Origin: Piscicola geometra
Lineage: Eukaryota > Annelida > Clitellata > Hirudinida > Piscicolidae
Direction of reading: 5' to 3'
NCBI GenBank assembly: GCA_943735955.1
Contig: OX030956.1
Span: 14,753,100 to 14,817,099, forward strand
Length of the DNA: 64,000 bases
The notes beneath the pieces are model-generated. The model worked only from the letters and a program-made list of their open reading frames with translations, was not told the DNA's origin and did no database searches. The position numbers were made by a program, and so were the translations under genes. This document shows, piece after piece, positions 36,987-46,285 of the stretch (position 1 is its first letter; each line of letters starts with the position of its first letter).

Positions 36987-38440
36987 TGGAAGTCTCAACG
37001 AAACATTCTATGAATAATTTATGTTGATGAAAATTCATTAAGAAGAAAGAAATGTGCGGCGAAGATAGAGAAGATGAAATTCTTTGAGAGTTTTATTGAG
37101 GCTGCACTTAAAGGACGTTTGGTTTAGATTTAATGGCAGGACGTGCTTTAGTGCGTGGATTACAAAAATATAATTTACAGTGAACGACCGAGCTGAAAGT
37201 AGGTATGGTGAAGCATGTGTCAGTTATGTATAAGCTAAAACAAATTGATAACTAATGAAAGTATTTCAAACAAAACTATAAAATATATTCTGAGTAATTT
37301 TTGGATCCAAAAAATATATCATTTTCATATGAATGTTCAAATTTTCTTCTTGAAGTAGCAGTAGATGGAGATTTAATGTTGAAGACTCAGTAGTTAGAAG
37401 TAATTATTGTGAGTGCACCTTCAGTTTGACTAGCAACACTTCAATTAGCTTGTAAATTATATGTTAATTTGAGATGACCTTTTTTTTTACTTTTTTTCTT
37501 CCTACTTTTATTTGGTTCGTGCATTCCTATCGATCATTTGCGTGTTCGTATGTAAGAAGAAGAGTATACCCTTGTACAACCCTTGTTTTGTGTGGTCAAA
37601 CGTGTATACATTCTTGAGTAGCTGAAAAAAGTGTCATCTTAAATAAATTTTAAAAACTAAAAATCGAAAAACTTTCATGGTAAGATTCCATTTGTTGATT
37701 CGGTATTAATTAAATGAGGCTTTTAGAAAAGATAGAAGATATTTTTTCACGAATCAATGCATTTGAGAGGTTTTCTGACACATAAAAAGCGTAGCTTTAG
37801 TTGGAATGTGGATGCAAGAATGTGAAAACCAGGAAAATCGAAGAAAAATAGAATAAATTAATTTAGTAACAAAATTAATTGTTGTATGTTCAGAGTTGAA
37901 CTGTGTAGAAAAAACGACTAAGAAAAAAACAACCCTTCATCGAAAAAAAAAAGAAAATTGCAAAACATTTTGAATTAAAAGGTTTTGTGTACAGATGCTG
38001 TATACCAATATTTAGAAAACAGTAGTAGAAGGTTCAGGTTGTTAAATAGTTTATTTTAGTTAGGAATAAATTAATTTTAAATTAAGAAGAATCTTATTAA
38101 CATTTAAAAATAATGGAGCTCAAGAAAAATATATTGTGTTTTAAATTTTCATTTGCACAACATTGAACTATGTCATTATATGAATCCAGAATAATTTTTA
38201 CAATAACAAAATTGTAATGAAAAATCTGCATAATCAAAATTAGCGTTCATATAAATTTTAAAGTAAAAATAAAAACAAAAGCAAAAACATATAATTCACT
38301 AAGCCAGGAGGAAATCCTATTCCAACTCCCACGAGTATGAACTGTCCTAGAAATAGATATGAAATTTCCATACTGGATGTCGAAAATGATTGTTTCACCA
38401 CTATTCTTTCAAATGGTTTCTTAAACCTTAGTCGCATAAT
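36987..38440. other. 3' flank of the KCTD gene
   Basis: Likely 3' UTR then intergenic DNA. The first 600 bases have mixed composition; an AATAAA lies near 37640. No second gene is visible. Confidence 0.45.
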
Positions 38441-38442
38441 AT

Positions 38443-38600
38443 CATGGGTGGTGATCTTGGGGGGTTCTGAAGTCCAGACCCCAACTTTTTGGTAGTGCGG
38501 GATCCAGTTTTATGGTAGTGACCCTAGAAACCCCCAGAATCGTCGCTTATTCTGGGTAAGACTCCCCCAAGATTTGAGGCAGATCGCCGTCCTTGCATAA
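38443..38600. mobile_element. Short MITE-like element related to 22680-23085
   Basis: Begins 'tcatgggtggtgatcttggggg' and ends 'ctcccccaagatttgaggcagatcgccgtcc', with an internal 'ccctagaaacccccagaatcgtcgc'. The same terminal words occur in the element at 22680. About 160 bp and non-coding. Confidence 0.55.
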
Positions 38601-38954
38601 TATATATTTATATGTATACGGTCTCAAAACTGCAAAATGGTTTTTTGTATAAAACTATATTTTTTTATTTGCTTATTAAATTGTCGTTTTATAGAATTTT
38701 GATGTTTTAGTCAGATAATTTGCAGTTAGAGTTTTCCACCTTTGCGTTCTAAACCATTAGAATAATAATAAACACTATATCAGCGTTCACGACGCGCCCC
38801 CTGTCAACTACTTTCCAATCATAGAGGCAAAAAGAGAAATTTTAAAATTATCCAAACAGCTTATCAAATTCAACAAAAATGCAAAAGATAAAAATTTATA
38901 CGCCACAAGGGCAAGTTGTGACTTTAGAAGGTTTTTCAATACAATAAAACAACG

Positions 38955-38998
38955 TAAGCCGTGGCGTCAACCCTAACGAGCTTCAAGACCACTCAGTT
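38955..38998. mobile_element. Degenerate hairpin tail related to the SINE at 51219
   Basis: 'cgtggcgtcaaccctaacgagcttcaagaccactcagttatg' resembles the 3' hairpin of that SINE, 'agtggcgtataactcgaacgggcttcgaggccact'. Only about 40 bases are comparable. Confidence 0.35.
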
Positions 38999-39106
38999 AT
39001 GATTAATGATTCAACACTAAACTGTTTATAAGTACTAATGAAAATACACTTAAATTAAAAGCGAAAAAATGGAAAAAGAACAAAATTCTCTGTTTAGATT
39101 CGATGG

Positions 39107-42100
39107 CTCAATCAATCAATCAATCAATCACTAATAATTTGTATAGCGCCCTTTACTAAGTGAACAAAAGCGCTCAGCCATCACGTCCCAAACAAGTACG
39201 TCTTCAGGCCTCGACGGAAAGTTATGAGTGACTTAGTTGAAGTTAAAGAAGAAGGTAAAGAATTCCATAAAAGAGGACCACAGTAAGAAAAAGAACGTTT
39301 AGCAAAAGAGTGTTTAACTGGAAAACGAAAAGAACGATTAAAGGTGGATGATCTTAGACCAGATTTAGGGGGTTGTTTAATTAGATTTTTAAGATAGATT
39401 GGAGCATTACAGTTATGAATTTTAAACATATTTAGGCATATTTTAAAAGTCACTCTAGATCTCAAAGGTAGCCAATGTAACAAACGAAGATAAGGAGAAA
39501 TGTGAGAAAACTTAGGAGCACGAGCAACAAGACGAGCAGCACAATTGAAGGTTTTATTTAGAGGAGCCAAAGTAGTATTAGGGAGACCATAGTAAAGAGA
39601 GTTGCAATAATCAATCCTGGACAGAACTAGAGAAGATACAAGAAGTTGTAGGGTAGGATCATCGAGAAAAGGAAGAAGCTGTTTAATACGACGAATGTGG
39701 AAGTAGCAAGATTTAGAGACAGATAGAATTTGAGGAGCTAAAGACAAGTTAGAATCAAAAATAAAACCAAGGCTACGAATAGAAGATGAAGGGTTTAGAG
39801 AGAGTGAAGAGGGAGGAGGCAAAACTAAAGAAGGAAGAGATAGTAAAGACTTTGATTTTTTATTGAAATATATGAGTTCAAATTTGTCCGGATTAAGTTT
39901 GAGAAACATAGAAGAAGCCCAAGAGATTATAGATTGAAGACAGAGAGTTATTTTATCAACAGTAAGGTCAAGAGAAGAGTCAGTAAAAGATGTATAAATA
40001 TAGGAGTCGTCAGCATAAATTTGACTGTTTAGAGAAGATGACGAAATAATATTAGGTAGTTCCGAGGTATAAAGAATAAAAAGTAAGGGACCAAGAATTG
40101 AGCCCTGTGGAACACCATAAGATAAAGAAACAGAAGAAGAACGAGAAGATTCTATTGATACATAGGAAGTTCGCTCAGAAAGGTAGGATTTAAGCCAGAT
40201 AAGAGAGGAACCAGAAATATTAAAGGAAGAGTCTAAAACATTTAATAAAAGCGTATGGTCGACAGTGTCAAAAGCAGCTGAAAAGTCAAGGCATAAAAGA
40301 AGAGAAGAGGCATTAGAATCAGAAGTTAAAATAAGGTCATTATAGAGTTTAAGTAAAGCAGTTTCAGTGGAGTGGCCAATTCTGAAACCAGATTGAGAGG
40401 AAGGAAGAAGTGAGTTTTTTTCTAGATAGAAGGTTAATTGTTGAGAAATAACTTTTTCAAGGACCTTAGAAAGAAAGGAAATGTTAGATACAGGTCTATA
40501 ACTGGATAAGGATGCAGGATCAAGAGAAGGCTTCTTAATTGTAGGAATAATAAATGAAGATTTGAGGGCAGACGGAAATTTAGATGTAGACAAAGATAAG
40601 TTAACCAAATCCAGAACAATAGGATAGAATAAAAAAGAGAGTTCTTTAAAAAGGGTTGTAGGAATAAGATCTAGAGAACAAGAAGTGGGAGACATAGAAT
40701 TAATTATATTTGTAAGATGGTCCAATGTGACAGGAGAAAAGGATGATAATGATTCAGAAGTGAACTTAGTAAAAGATGGTGTAGGCCTATTATAAGACGA
40801 AGATCTAATATTAGATATTTTATTAGTAAGAAATTCAAGATAGTCATCAGGAGAGAAAGATGGAGGAGGAGAGTTTTTATGTAAAAGTTTAGATAAAGAA
40901 GACCACCTATTTTTAGAATTGGAGGAAGAGATAATAGAATTTCTTAAAAACGAAGAGTGTTTATTAAAAAGGAGAGTACGATAAGAAGAGAAACAATTTT
41001 GCCATTTATTCAAACAGGATACAGAGAGAGTAGATCGATAAATTCGTTCATACTTGCGAACTAGTCGCTTAGAAGTCGTGCACTCACAATCATACCATGG
41101 GGATTTTTTAGAGATTAGACGATACCGGAAAGTTTTAAATGGAGCAAAAATATCTAAAAGGGAAGATAGAGTAAGATTGAAATTATCCATAAAACTATCC
41201 ACATCAGTAAAAGATTTAGAGCAAAAGTCAGAAGAAAGAAAGCATTTAGTAAAATTTATTTTATCAAAATTAGACCAAGAGCGCTTAACAATAGAGGAGG
41301 GGAAGTTAGAAAAAGGCTGAGCAAGAGATAATTTAAAAGATATAAAGTAGTGGTCAGTAAAGTGGAGTGGAATAGATGTTAAGTCATTAATTTTGCTATA
41401 ATTAGAAGAAATCACAAAGTCAAGAGTATTACCAAGAGCATGAGTAGGAAAATTATAGTTTTGAGATAAATTAAAAAGAGAAAGAATTTCAAGAAACTTA
41501 GCAACATAGAAATCAGAAGGTTTATTACTAGAGATATTAAAGTCTCCAAGAATAAAAAATGGACAAGATAAAGAATAAAGGAATTCAGAGAGATTATGAA
41601 AATCATCTAAAAATTGAGGTAAGGAACTGTTAGGAGGTCTATATATAGCAATTAAATTAAATTTGAAAGAAGAAAGTTTAACAGTAGTAAAAAGGCATTC
41701 AAAGGAAGAAAAATGAACAGAAGAGTCAACAGAGATAGAATACAAGGACTTAAGTAAAATACAGATACCACCATATGAAGAGTGTCGAGGAGAAAGAGGG
41801 TTAGTTGGAGGCCGAGCAAGTTCAACAAAGGAAAAACCAGTAGGAGTAGAAGCAATAACTGAAGGTGATGAAGCAGATTCATGCCAAGTTTCAGTTAAAA
41901 TAAAAAAGTCTAAAGAGTTAGAAGTAATTAGATCAGAGATATAAAGTGACTTATTATTAAGTGATCTTGTGTTTAGGAGGCCAAACTTTAGATTAGTATT
42001 TTTAGAGATAATATTATTGAAGTTAACTTTATTCTTATTATCATTATTTATTTTTTTATTATTATCAGAATTTTTATGATAAATTAATTTAGAGGATTTT

Positions 42101-42400
42101 CTATTAATAATAGAATTTAATTTATAATTCAATTGTGTGTTAGTAGTTTTATCTAGGTTAGGATTAGGGTTAGAAAGGATAAGCTTTTCATTTTTTTTAT
42201 AATTTCTAATAAATTTATGGTCTAAGATCTGTAAATTAAAAGCCCTACGTCTTACACTACTTTTAGGAAGTTTAGCGAAAGAAGAGAGTTCAATTAAAAA
42301 GTCCCTAGAATACATAATAGAATGGCAATTAGGAAAGAAAAAAATTTAAATTTATTTAAAAAAAATACTATTCCACTCATAAAAAACCGTCTAGCCATCA
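39107..42400 (-). mobile_element. Near-full-length L2/CR1-like LINE (minus strand)
   Basis: The element reads from about 42400 leftward to 39107. It consists of a short 5' leader, one long ORF (39181-42315), then a very short 3' end with the hairpin sequence 'agcgcttttgttcacttagtaaagggcgct' and a tail of TGAT-type repeats. That 3' end is shared with 23618-23690. No ORF1 is visible upstream of the ORF, so either it is absent in this family or the copy is truncated at its 5' side. Confidence 0.85.
39181..42315 (-). CDS. LINE ORF2: APE endonuclease plus reverse transcriptase, intact (1044 aa)
   Basis: One uninterrupted frame. Residues 1-109 are basic and Asn-rich. Residues about 110-333 form an apurinic-type endonuclease with its motifs in order: LLNTRSL, LTETW (140-144), GDFN (257-260), NTLDFVIS and FTDH (319-322). 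Residues about 580-850 form the reverse transcriptase: SSYRPVSNISFLSKVLEK, QSGFRIGHSTETAL, LDFSAAFDTVDH (catalytic Asp), GVPQGSILGPLLF (734-746) and YADD (767-770). The remainder contains the usual Cys-poor thumb and C-terminal 'SLYYGLP', 'PLLWNSLP' blocks and ends LFGT. The VPQGSILGPLLF-to-YADDSYIY layout resembles the L2/CR1 group. Every catalytic motif is intact, so this copy may be recent or active. The start Met was chosen as the first in frame; no upstream alternative was found. Confidence 0.93.
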   Translation of the reverse strand: MYSRDFLIELSSFAKLPKSSVRRRAFNLQILDHKFIRNYKKNEKLILSNPNPNLDKTTNTQLNYKLNSIINRKSSKLIYHKNSDNNKKINNDNKNKVNFNNIISKNTNLKFGLLNTRSLNNKSLYISDLITSNSLDFFILTETWHESASSPSVIASTPTGFSFVELARPPTNPLSPRHSSYGGICILLKSLYSISVDSSVHFSSFECLFTTVKLSSFKFNLIAIYRPPNSSLPQFLDDFHNLSEFLYSLSCPFFILGDFNISSNKPSDFYVAKFLEILSLFNLSQNYNFPTHALGNTLDFVISSNYSKINDLTSIPLHFTDHYFISFKLSLAQPFSNFPSSIVKRSWSNFDKINFTKCFLSSDFCSKSFTDVDSFMDNFNLTLSSLLDIFAPFKTFRYRLISKKSPWYDCECTTSKRLVRKYERIYRSTLSVSCLNKWQNCFSSYRTLLFNKHSSFLRNSIISSSNSKNRWSSLSKLLHKNSPPPSFSPDDYLEFLTNKISNIRSSSYNRPTPSFTKFTSESLSSFSPVTLDHLTNIINSMSPTSCSLDLIPTTLFKELSFLFYPIVLDLVNLSLSTSKFPSALKSSFIIPTIKKPSLDPASLSSYRPVSNISFLSKVLEKVISQQLTFYLEKNSLLPSSQSGFRIGHSTETALLKLYNDLILTSDSNASSLLLCLDFSAAFDTVDHTLLLNVLDSSFNISGSSLIWLKSYLSERTSYVSIESSRSSSVSLSYGVPQGSILGPLLFILYTSELPNIISSSSLNSQIYADDSYIYTSFTDSSLDLTVDKITLCLQSIISWASSMFLKLNPDKFELIYFNKKSKSLLSLPSLVLPPPSSLSLNPSSSIRSLGFIFDSNLSLAPQILSVSKSCYFHIRRIKQLLPFLDDPTLQLLVSSLVLSRIDYCNSLYYGLPNTTLAPLNKTFNCAARLVARAPKFSHISPYLRLLHWLPLRSRVTFKICLNMFKIHNCNAPIYLKNLIKQPPKSGLRSSTFNRSFRFPVKHSFAKRSFSYCGPLLWNSLPSSLTSTKSLITFRRGLKTYLFGT

Positions 42401-42447
42401 GCAATACAACGTTCAAAACAGTAACAACTGAGCGCCATGCGGTTCTA

Positions 42448-42660
42448 GGATAAAAAGTCCTCCGGATAAAAAGTCCTCGGATAAAAAGTCCTCGGATAAA
42501 AAGTCCTCCGGATAAAAAGTCCTCCGGATAAAAAGTCCTCCGGATAAAAAGTCCTCCGGATAAAAAGTCCTCCGGATAAAAAGCCCTCCGGATAAAAAGT
42601 CCTCCGGATAAAAAGTCCTCCGGATTAAAGTTTCCGGATAAAAAGTCTTCAGGATTAAAA
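42448..42660 (+). repeat. 16-bp minisatellite, left foldback arm
   Basis: Eleven units of GGATAAAAAGTCCTCC, two of them 15-mers lacking a C, then three degenerate units. Unit 9 carries a variant (AGCCC). Reading frames through it (repeated Phe-Tyr-Pro-Glu-Asp type peptides) are repeat artefacts. Confidence 0.95.
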
Positions 42661-43057
42661 TCTTCAAAAAAATTCTTTTCAAGGAAAAATACGTGATTAA
42701 TACGTGATCTTTGAAACTTTAAGAATAAAATTTAATACTTTTATCTAATGTTTGCTATATTTTTTTCGTTCAATCTCGAAATAGCATTTGAATAAATTTG
42801 ACTTGGCTGTTGTTGTTTTGTCACTTTAACTATGAAATTGTTTGCTGGTTCTTGATCGTGATTATAAAAAGTCTTCAATGAAATAATCTTTAAAAAAGAA
42901 TACGTGATCCTTAAAACTAAAAGATTAAAATTTAAAACTTTAATCTAATGTTTGCTCTATTTTTTTCTTTTAATCTGGAGATAGGATTTGAATAAATTAG
43001 ACTTGGTTGTTGTTGATTCCTCACTTTAATCATTAGGTTTTCTGCTGGTTCTTGATG
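42645..43057. repeat. Tandem duplication (~210 bp) next to the left foldback arm
   Basis: 'aaaagtcttca...atacgtgatctttgaaact...ctaatgtttgctatatttttttc...gctggttcttgatcg' recurs as 'aaaagtcttca...atacgtgatccttaaaact...ctaatgtttgctctatttttttc...gctggttcttgatga'. The inner copy is more diverged than the match between the two arms. Confidence 0.75.
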
Positions 43058-43259
43058 AGTATTGAATATTAAATAAAATAAAACACATGGTTATTATTTT
43101 ATATAGAAAATATTTAAAAAAACAACCAACTTTAAAAAATAATTTAATCACCCTTCACCTCACCCACATCACCATGATAATCATTGCCACAGAATCATTG
43201 TCTTTACCAATACAGCATCTTCAGCATCACAACATTATATATGATGGTGTTGTCATTAT

Positions 43260-43475
43260 CTTCAAGGCACTGACCAGGGAGGACAAAAAAAGCAGACAAA
43301 GGAAAGATAGTAGAACAATATAGTGGAGTGGATAAGGTTTGAGCTCAAGGGCTGTTTGAGACTATCAGAAAATCAAAAGGAATGGAGGAAACTGGTTGGA
43401 GGTCTTACTGTGGTGCCCCAATAGTGTTTAAGAACATAGCCTATAGTCTGACTGACTGATTTATTCAAAATTTTA
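43260..43475 (+). mobile_element. LINE 3'-end scrap inside the foldback core
   Basis: 'gaatggaggaaactggttggaggtcttactgtggtgcccc' reads as WRKLVGGLTVVPQ in one frame, a C-terminal block found in some non-LTR ORF2 proteins. It is followed by 'aatagtgtttaagaacatagcctatagtctgactgactgattta'. A second, more decayed copy of that tail is at 43655-43720. The family assignment is tentative. Confidence 0.4.
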
Positions 43476-43654
43476 TAAATGTAATATATTATTTTTATAA
43501 ATTAATAAAATAAATACTATATATTATTCAACTAAAAATATTATTTTTATAGTTTTATAAATTAATAATATAAATACTAAAAGCTTCAAAATATTATTAA
43601 CCATAATGAAATGAGTTAAAATAGTCTATTCTAGATGTAGCAAAAACAGAAACT

Positions 43655-43720
43655 GAAGCACCCAATGTTGTTCAAGACTCCAGCTTATAGTCCTATAGAC
43701 TGACTGAATGACTGATTTAA
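43655..43720 (+). repeat. Second copy of the scrap's tail
   Basis: 'gcacccaatgttgttcaagactccagcttatagtcctatagactgactgaatgactgattta' parallels 43415-43475. Confidence 0.5.
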
Positions 43721-43819
43721 CGATAATAATAATAAAAATTCACTATTTTAATAAATTAATTAAATAACTATTTCAATTAATTTCATATTAAGAAGATTCG
43801 TTCAGAAGACAGTATGTCC

Positions 43820-44830
43820 TTCAACTGCAGAGCTCATCTGCCTGGTGAATTAGGTAGCCAGTGGGTGCTTGCAAGATTTGCACTGGTGCTCAATCTGAGG
43901 TCCTAGCACTTCTTCTTCTAGATTATTATGCCTTCTATTTTATATTTCCTAAGTTGGCTACAAAATATTTAAAATAATTAATTAGCCTTGCTTAGTATTT
44001 GATAATTATAATTTTTTATAAACATTATTTTACATTCATTGAAATTAATAAAATGACATAAAAGTTAGTTAAATTATATAAAAAGTTAATTAAATTATAT
44101 AAAAACTTAATAAAACAATGTAAAAAATAATAAAATAATATAACAAGTTAATAAAATAATATACCAAGTTAATAAAATTATGTAAAATGCACTTATTCCT
44201 CCAGTGGGTGCTTGCAAGCTTTGCACTGGAGCTCAATCTAACACCCTAGCACTTCTTCCTCCAGATTATTTATCTTTTCTATGTGATATTTCCTACACTT
44301 GCTACAAAATATTTAAAATAATTAATTAGTCTTATATAAAAAGCACTTCTTCCTCCAGTGGGAGCTTGCAAGCTTTGCACTAGTGCTCAATCTGAAGCCC
44401 TAGCACTTTTTCCTCCAGATTATTCATGTCTTCTATTTGATATTTCTTAATTAATTAGTCTCTTAATTGTGTATGTTAATTAAAAAAATTTCTAAAATTT
44501 TTTTATATTCATTAAAATTAATAAAATTATATAAAAGCACTTCTACTTTCCAATTATTCTTTTCTTCCTTGGAGCTCTAACCACATTTCACATACAACTC
44601 CGAAAGTTTCATGTCTTCTATTTGATATTAATTAATTAATTAGTCTCTCCTCAGTATTTGTTAATTAAAAATATTTCTAACAATTATTTACATTCATTAA
44701 AATTAATAAAATTATATAAAAAGCACTTCTTATTCCGAGTATTCTTTTCCTCCTGGGAGCTCTAACCACATTTCTCATAAAACTCTGAAAGTTTCATGTC
44801 TTCTATTTGATATTTCTAACATAAGCTAAA
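43820..44830. repeat. Degenerate satellite-like array in the foldback core
   Basis: Three units contain 'cagtggg.gcttgcaag.tttgcact.g.gctcaatct...ccctagcactt.ttc' at about 43858, 44203 and 44358. These are followed by two related units with 'ggagctctaaccacatttc...gaaagtttcatgtcttctatttgatatt' at about 44570 and 44755. They are separated by AT-rich 'aaaattaataaaattatataaaa' spacers. Spacing is irregular (about 150-350 bp). No coding frame. Confidence 0.75.
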
Positions 44831-44994
44831 AATAAGAAACAAACACAACCAATTCAAATTTATTCAAATGCTATTTCGAGATTGAACGAAAAAAATATAG
44901 CAAACATTAGATAAAAGTATTAAATTTTATTCTTAAAGTTTCAAGGATCACGTATTAATCACGTATTTTTTCTTGAAAACTAATTTTTTGAAGA

Positions 44995-45194
44995 TTTTTA
45001 TCCGGAGGACTTTTTATCCGGAGGACTTTTTATCCGGAGGGCTTTTTATCCGGAGGACTTTTTATCCGGAGGACTTTTTATCCGGAGGACTTTTTATCCG
45101 GAGGACTTTTTATCCGGAGGACTTTTTATCCGGAGGACTTTTTATCCGAGGACTTTTTATCCGAGGACTTTTTATCCGGAGGACCTTTTATCCG
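44995..45194 (-). repeat. 16-bp minisatellite, right foldback arm
   Basis: Twelve units of GGAGGACTTTTTATCC. Read from the outer end inward it shows one unit, then two 15-mers, six normal units, the GGAGGGC variant, then two normal units. That is the same order as the left arm, which has five normal units in the middle instead of six. Confidence 0.95.
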
Positions 45195-45245
45195 TTTACC
45201 GCGCCATGCCGCCATGATGGACGCTAAACAAAGTTGCTATCATTA

Positions 45246-45900
45246 ATCAATCAATCAATCAATCAAATCAATTTCTATAATAATAATAATTGTCATTTTT
45301 GTATAGCGCTCGGGCACGCAACTGAAGCGCTATAGCGCTTTTTCCTCAAATTCAAGAGCGCTGGTAAATGAATTTGTTAAACAGATATGTCTTCAGATCC
45401 GTACGAAAAGTAAATAATGATATAGAAGTAGTTAAATAAGGAGGTAATGAGTTTCAAATATATGGACCTGCATAATGTGATGAAAAATAGGAGTATGGCT
45501 ATCGATTCTAGCTGCATAATTAAAATGGTTTTAAAGTACTTTCAAGTGAATTATAATAGAGTGAATTACAATTGTCAATTCGAGAGAGAAAAAGTGCAGA
45601 AACTACCATCTTTAAAGAAGGGTCATCTAAGTAAGGTAATAATTGTCTAATACGTCTGAGATGAAAATAGCAAGATTTAGTAACAAATAGAATTTGGTTT
45701 GATAAGGTTAGTTTTGAGTCAGAAATAAATCCTACGACTATGATTAGATGGAACAATAGTATGAGAGGAAAAATTGCATGGATCATTAATTAGTTTACCA
45801 TTTTATCAAAAAATTTAAGTTCAAATTTTAGTGGATTCAATTTCAAAGACATTGAGCTAGACCAGTTTTCAATAGATAATAGACATAAAAAGTCATGTGT
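45246..45900 (-). pseudogene. 5'-truncated L2-like LINE fragment (minus)
   Basis: Minus-strand translation (45520-45786 and flanks) gives VGFISDSKLTLSNQI, CYFHLRRIRQLLPYLDDPS and SRIDNCNSLYY, which closely parallel the C-terminal third of the intact ORF at 39181. Frames are broken and the 5' part is missing. The 3' end (45246-45365) carries ATCA repeats and the type-B hairpin 'tatagcgctttttcctcaaattcaagagcgct', interrupted by a nested insertion. It lies directly outside the right end of the foldback element. Confidence 0.85.
45279..45333 (-). mobile_element. Nested tail insertion (type C) within the LINE tail
   Basis: 'ataataataattgtcatttttgtatagcgctcgggcacgcaactgaagcgct' splits the type-B tail exactly at 'tttcta|tagcgct'; the surrounding tail is intact in the copies at 36640 and 34210. 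It has AAT repeats plus its own AGCGCT...AGCGCT hairpin and is therefore a third tail family. 'TATA' may be the target duplication. Confidence 0.55.
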
Positions 45901-45904
45901 AGAA

Positions 45905-46005
45905 GATTTGTTCTAACAGTCTGTCCTTCATCTGCAAAGCTCATCTGCCTTGTGAAGTAGGTAGCCAGTGGGATCATTAGGAATAATTCTTCTTGATTAT
46001 TTTAA
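45905..46005 (+). repeat. Outside copy of the foldback-core satellite
   Basis: 'acagtctgtccttcatctgcaaagctcatctgccttgtgaa.taggtagccagtggg' matches 43810-43865 ('acagtatgtccttcaactgcagagctcatctgcctggtgaattaggtagccagtggg'), although it lies beyond the right arm and the LINE fragment. Confidence 0.7.
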
Positions 46006-46285
46006 AATGCCTAAATTTTTAATATTTTTATTCCATGCAAAATTATCATTTTAATAAGCCAATAACTTCAAGCACGATTTTTAAGTATGCATATTTAATT
46101 TGAACGGTAACATCATTCTTAAAACCTACGTTCACCTTTTTTCTTCTCTAACCCTATATCATTGTAAAAGTTTAGGAACTTTTTAAGGTAAATATAGCAC
46201 AGAGGTTTATAAAATGTATGATTTAAAAAACTCTTTAATTATAAATATTAAAAATAAAGTAATTTTTTCAATTTGTTTATTAGAC

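Larger units (their letters stand above)
42440..45200. mobile_element. Foldback-type element with long minisatellite-bearing inverted arms (~2.75 kb)
   Basis: The left arm (42448-42815) and right arm (44849-45194) are inverted copies of each other. Each consists of an outer array of about a dozen 16-bp units (GGATAAAAAGTCCTCC or its complement), then about 150 bp of unique arm sequence ('aaaatacgtgattaatacgtgatc...ctaatgtttgctatattttttt'). The 2-kb core has no complete ORF. It holds satellite-like repeats (43820-44830) and LINE 3' scraps. Long inverted arms built of short tandem repeats match the architecture of foldback (FB/Galileo-like) elements. The ends carry 'gccatgcgg' and 'ccgcgccatg', possibly the real termini. 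Confidence 0.75.

Noticed and set aside
42448..42660. Possible CRISPR-like array
   Set aside because: Units are contiguous with no unique spacers, and the genome is eukaryotic.
42413..42682. Open frame repeating Phe-Tyr-Pro-Glu-Asp, and its mirror at 44973-45227
   Set aside because: Both are products of the 16-bp minisatellite and do not persist beyond it.
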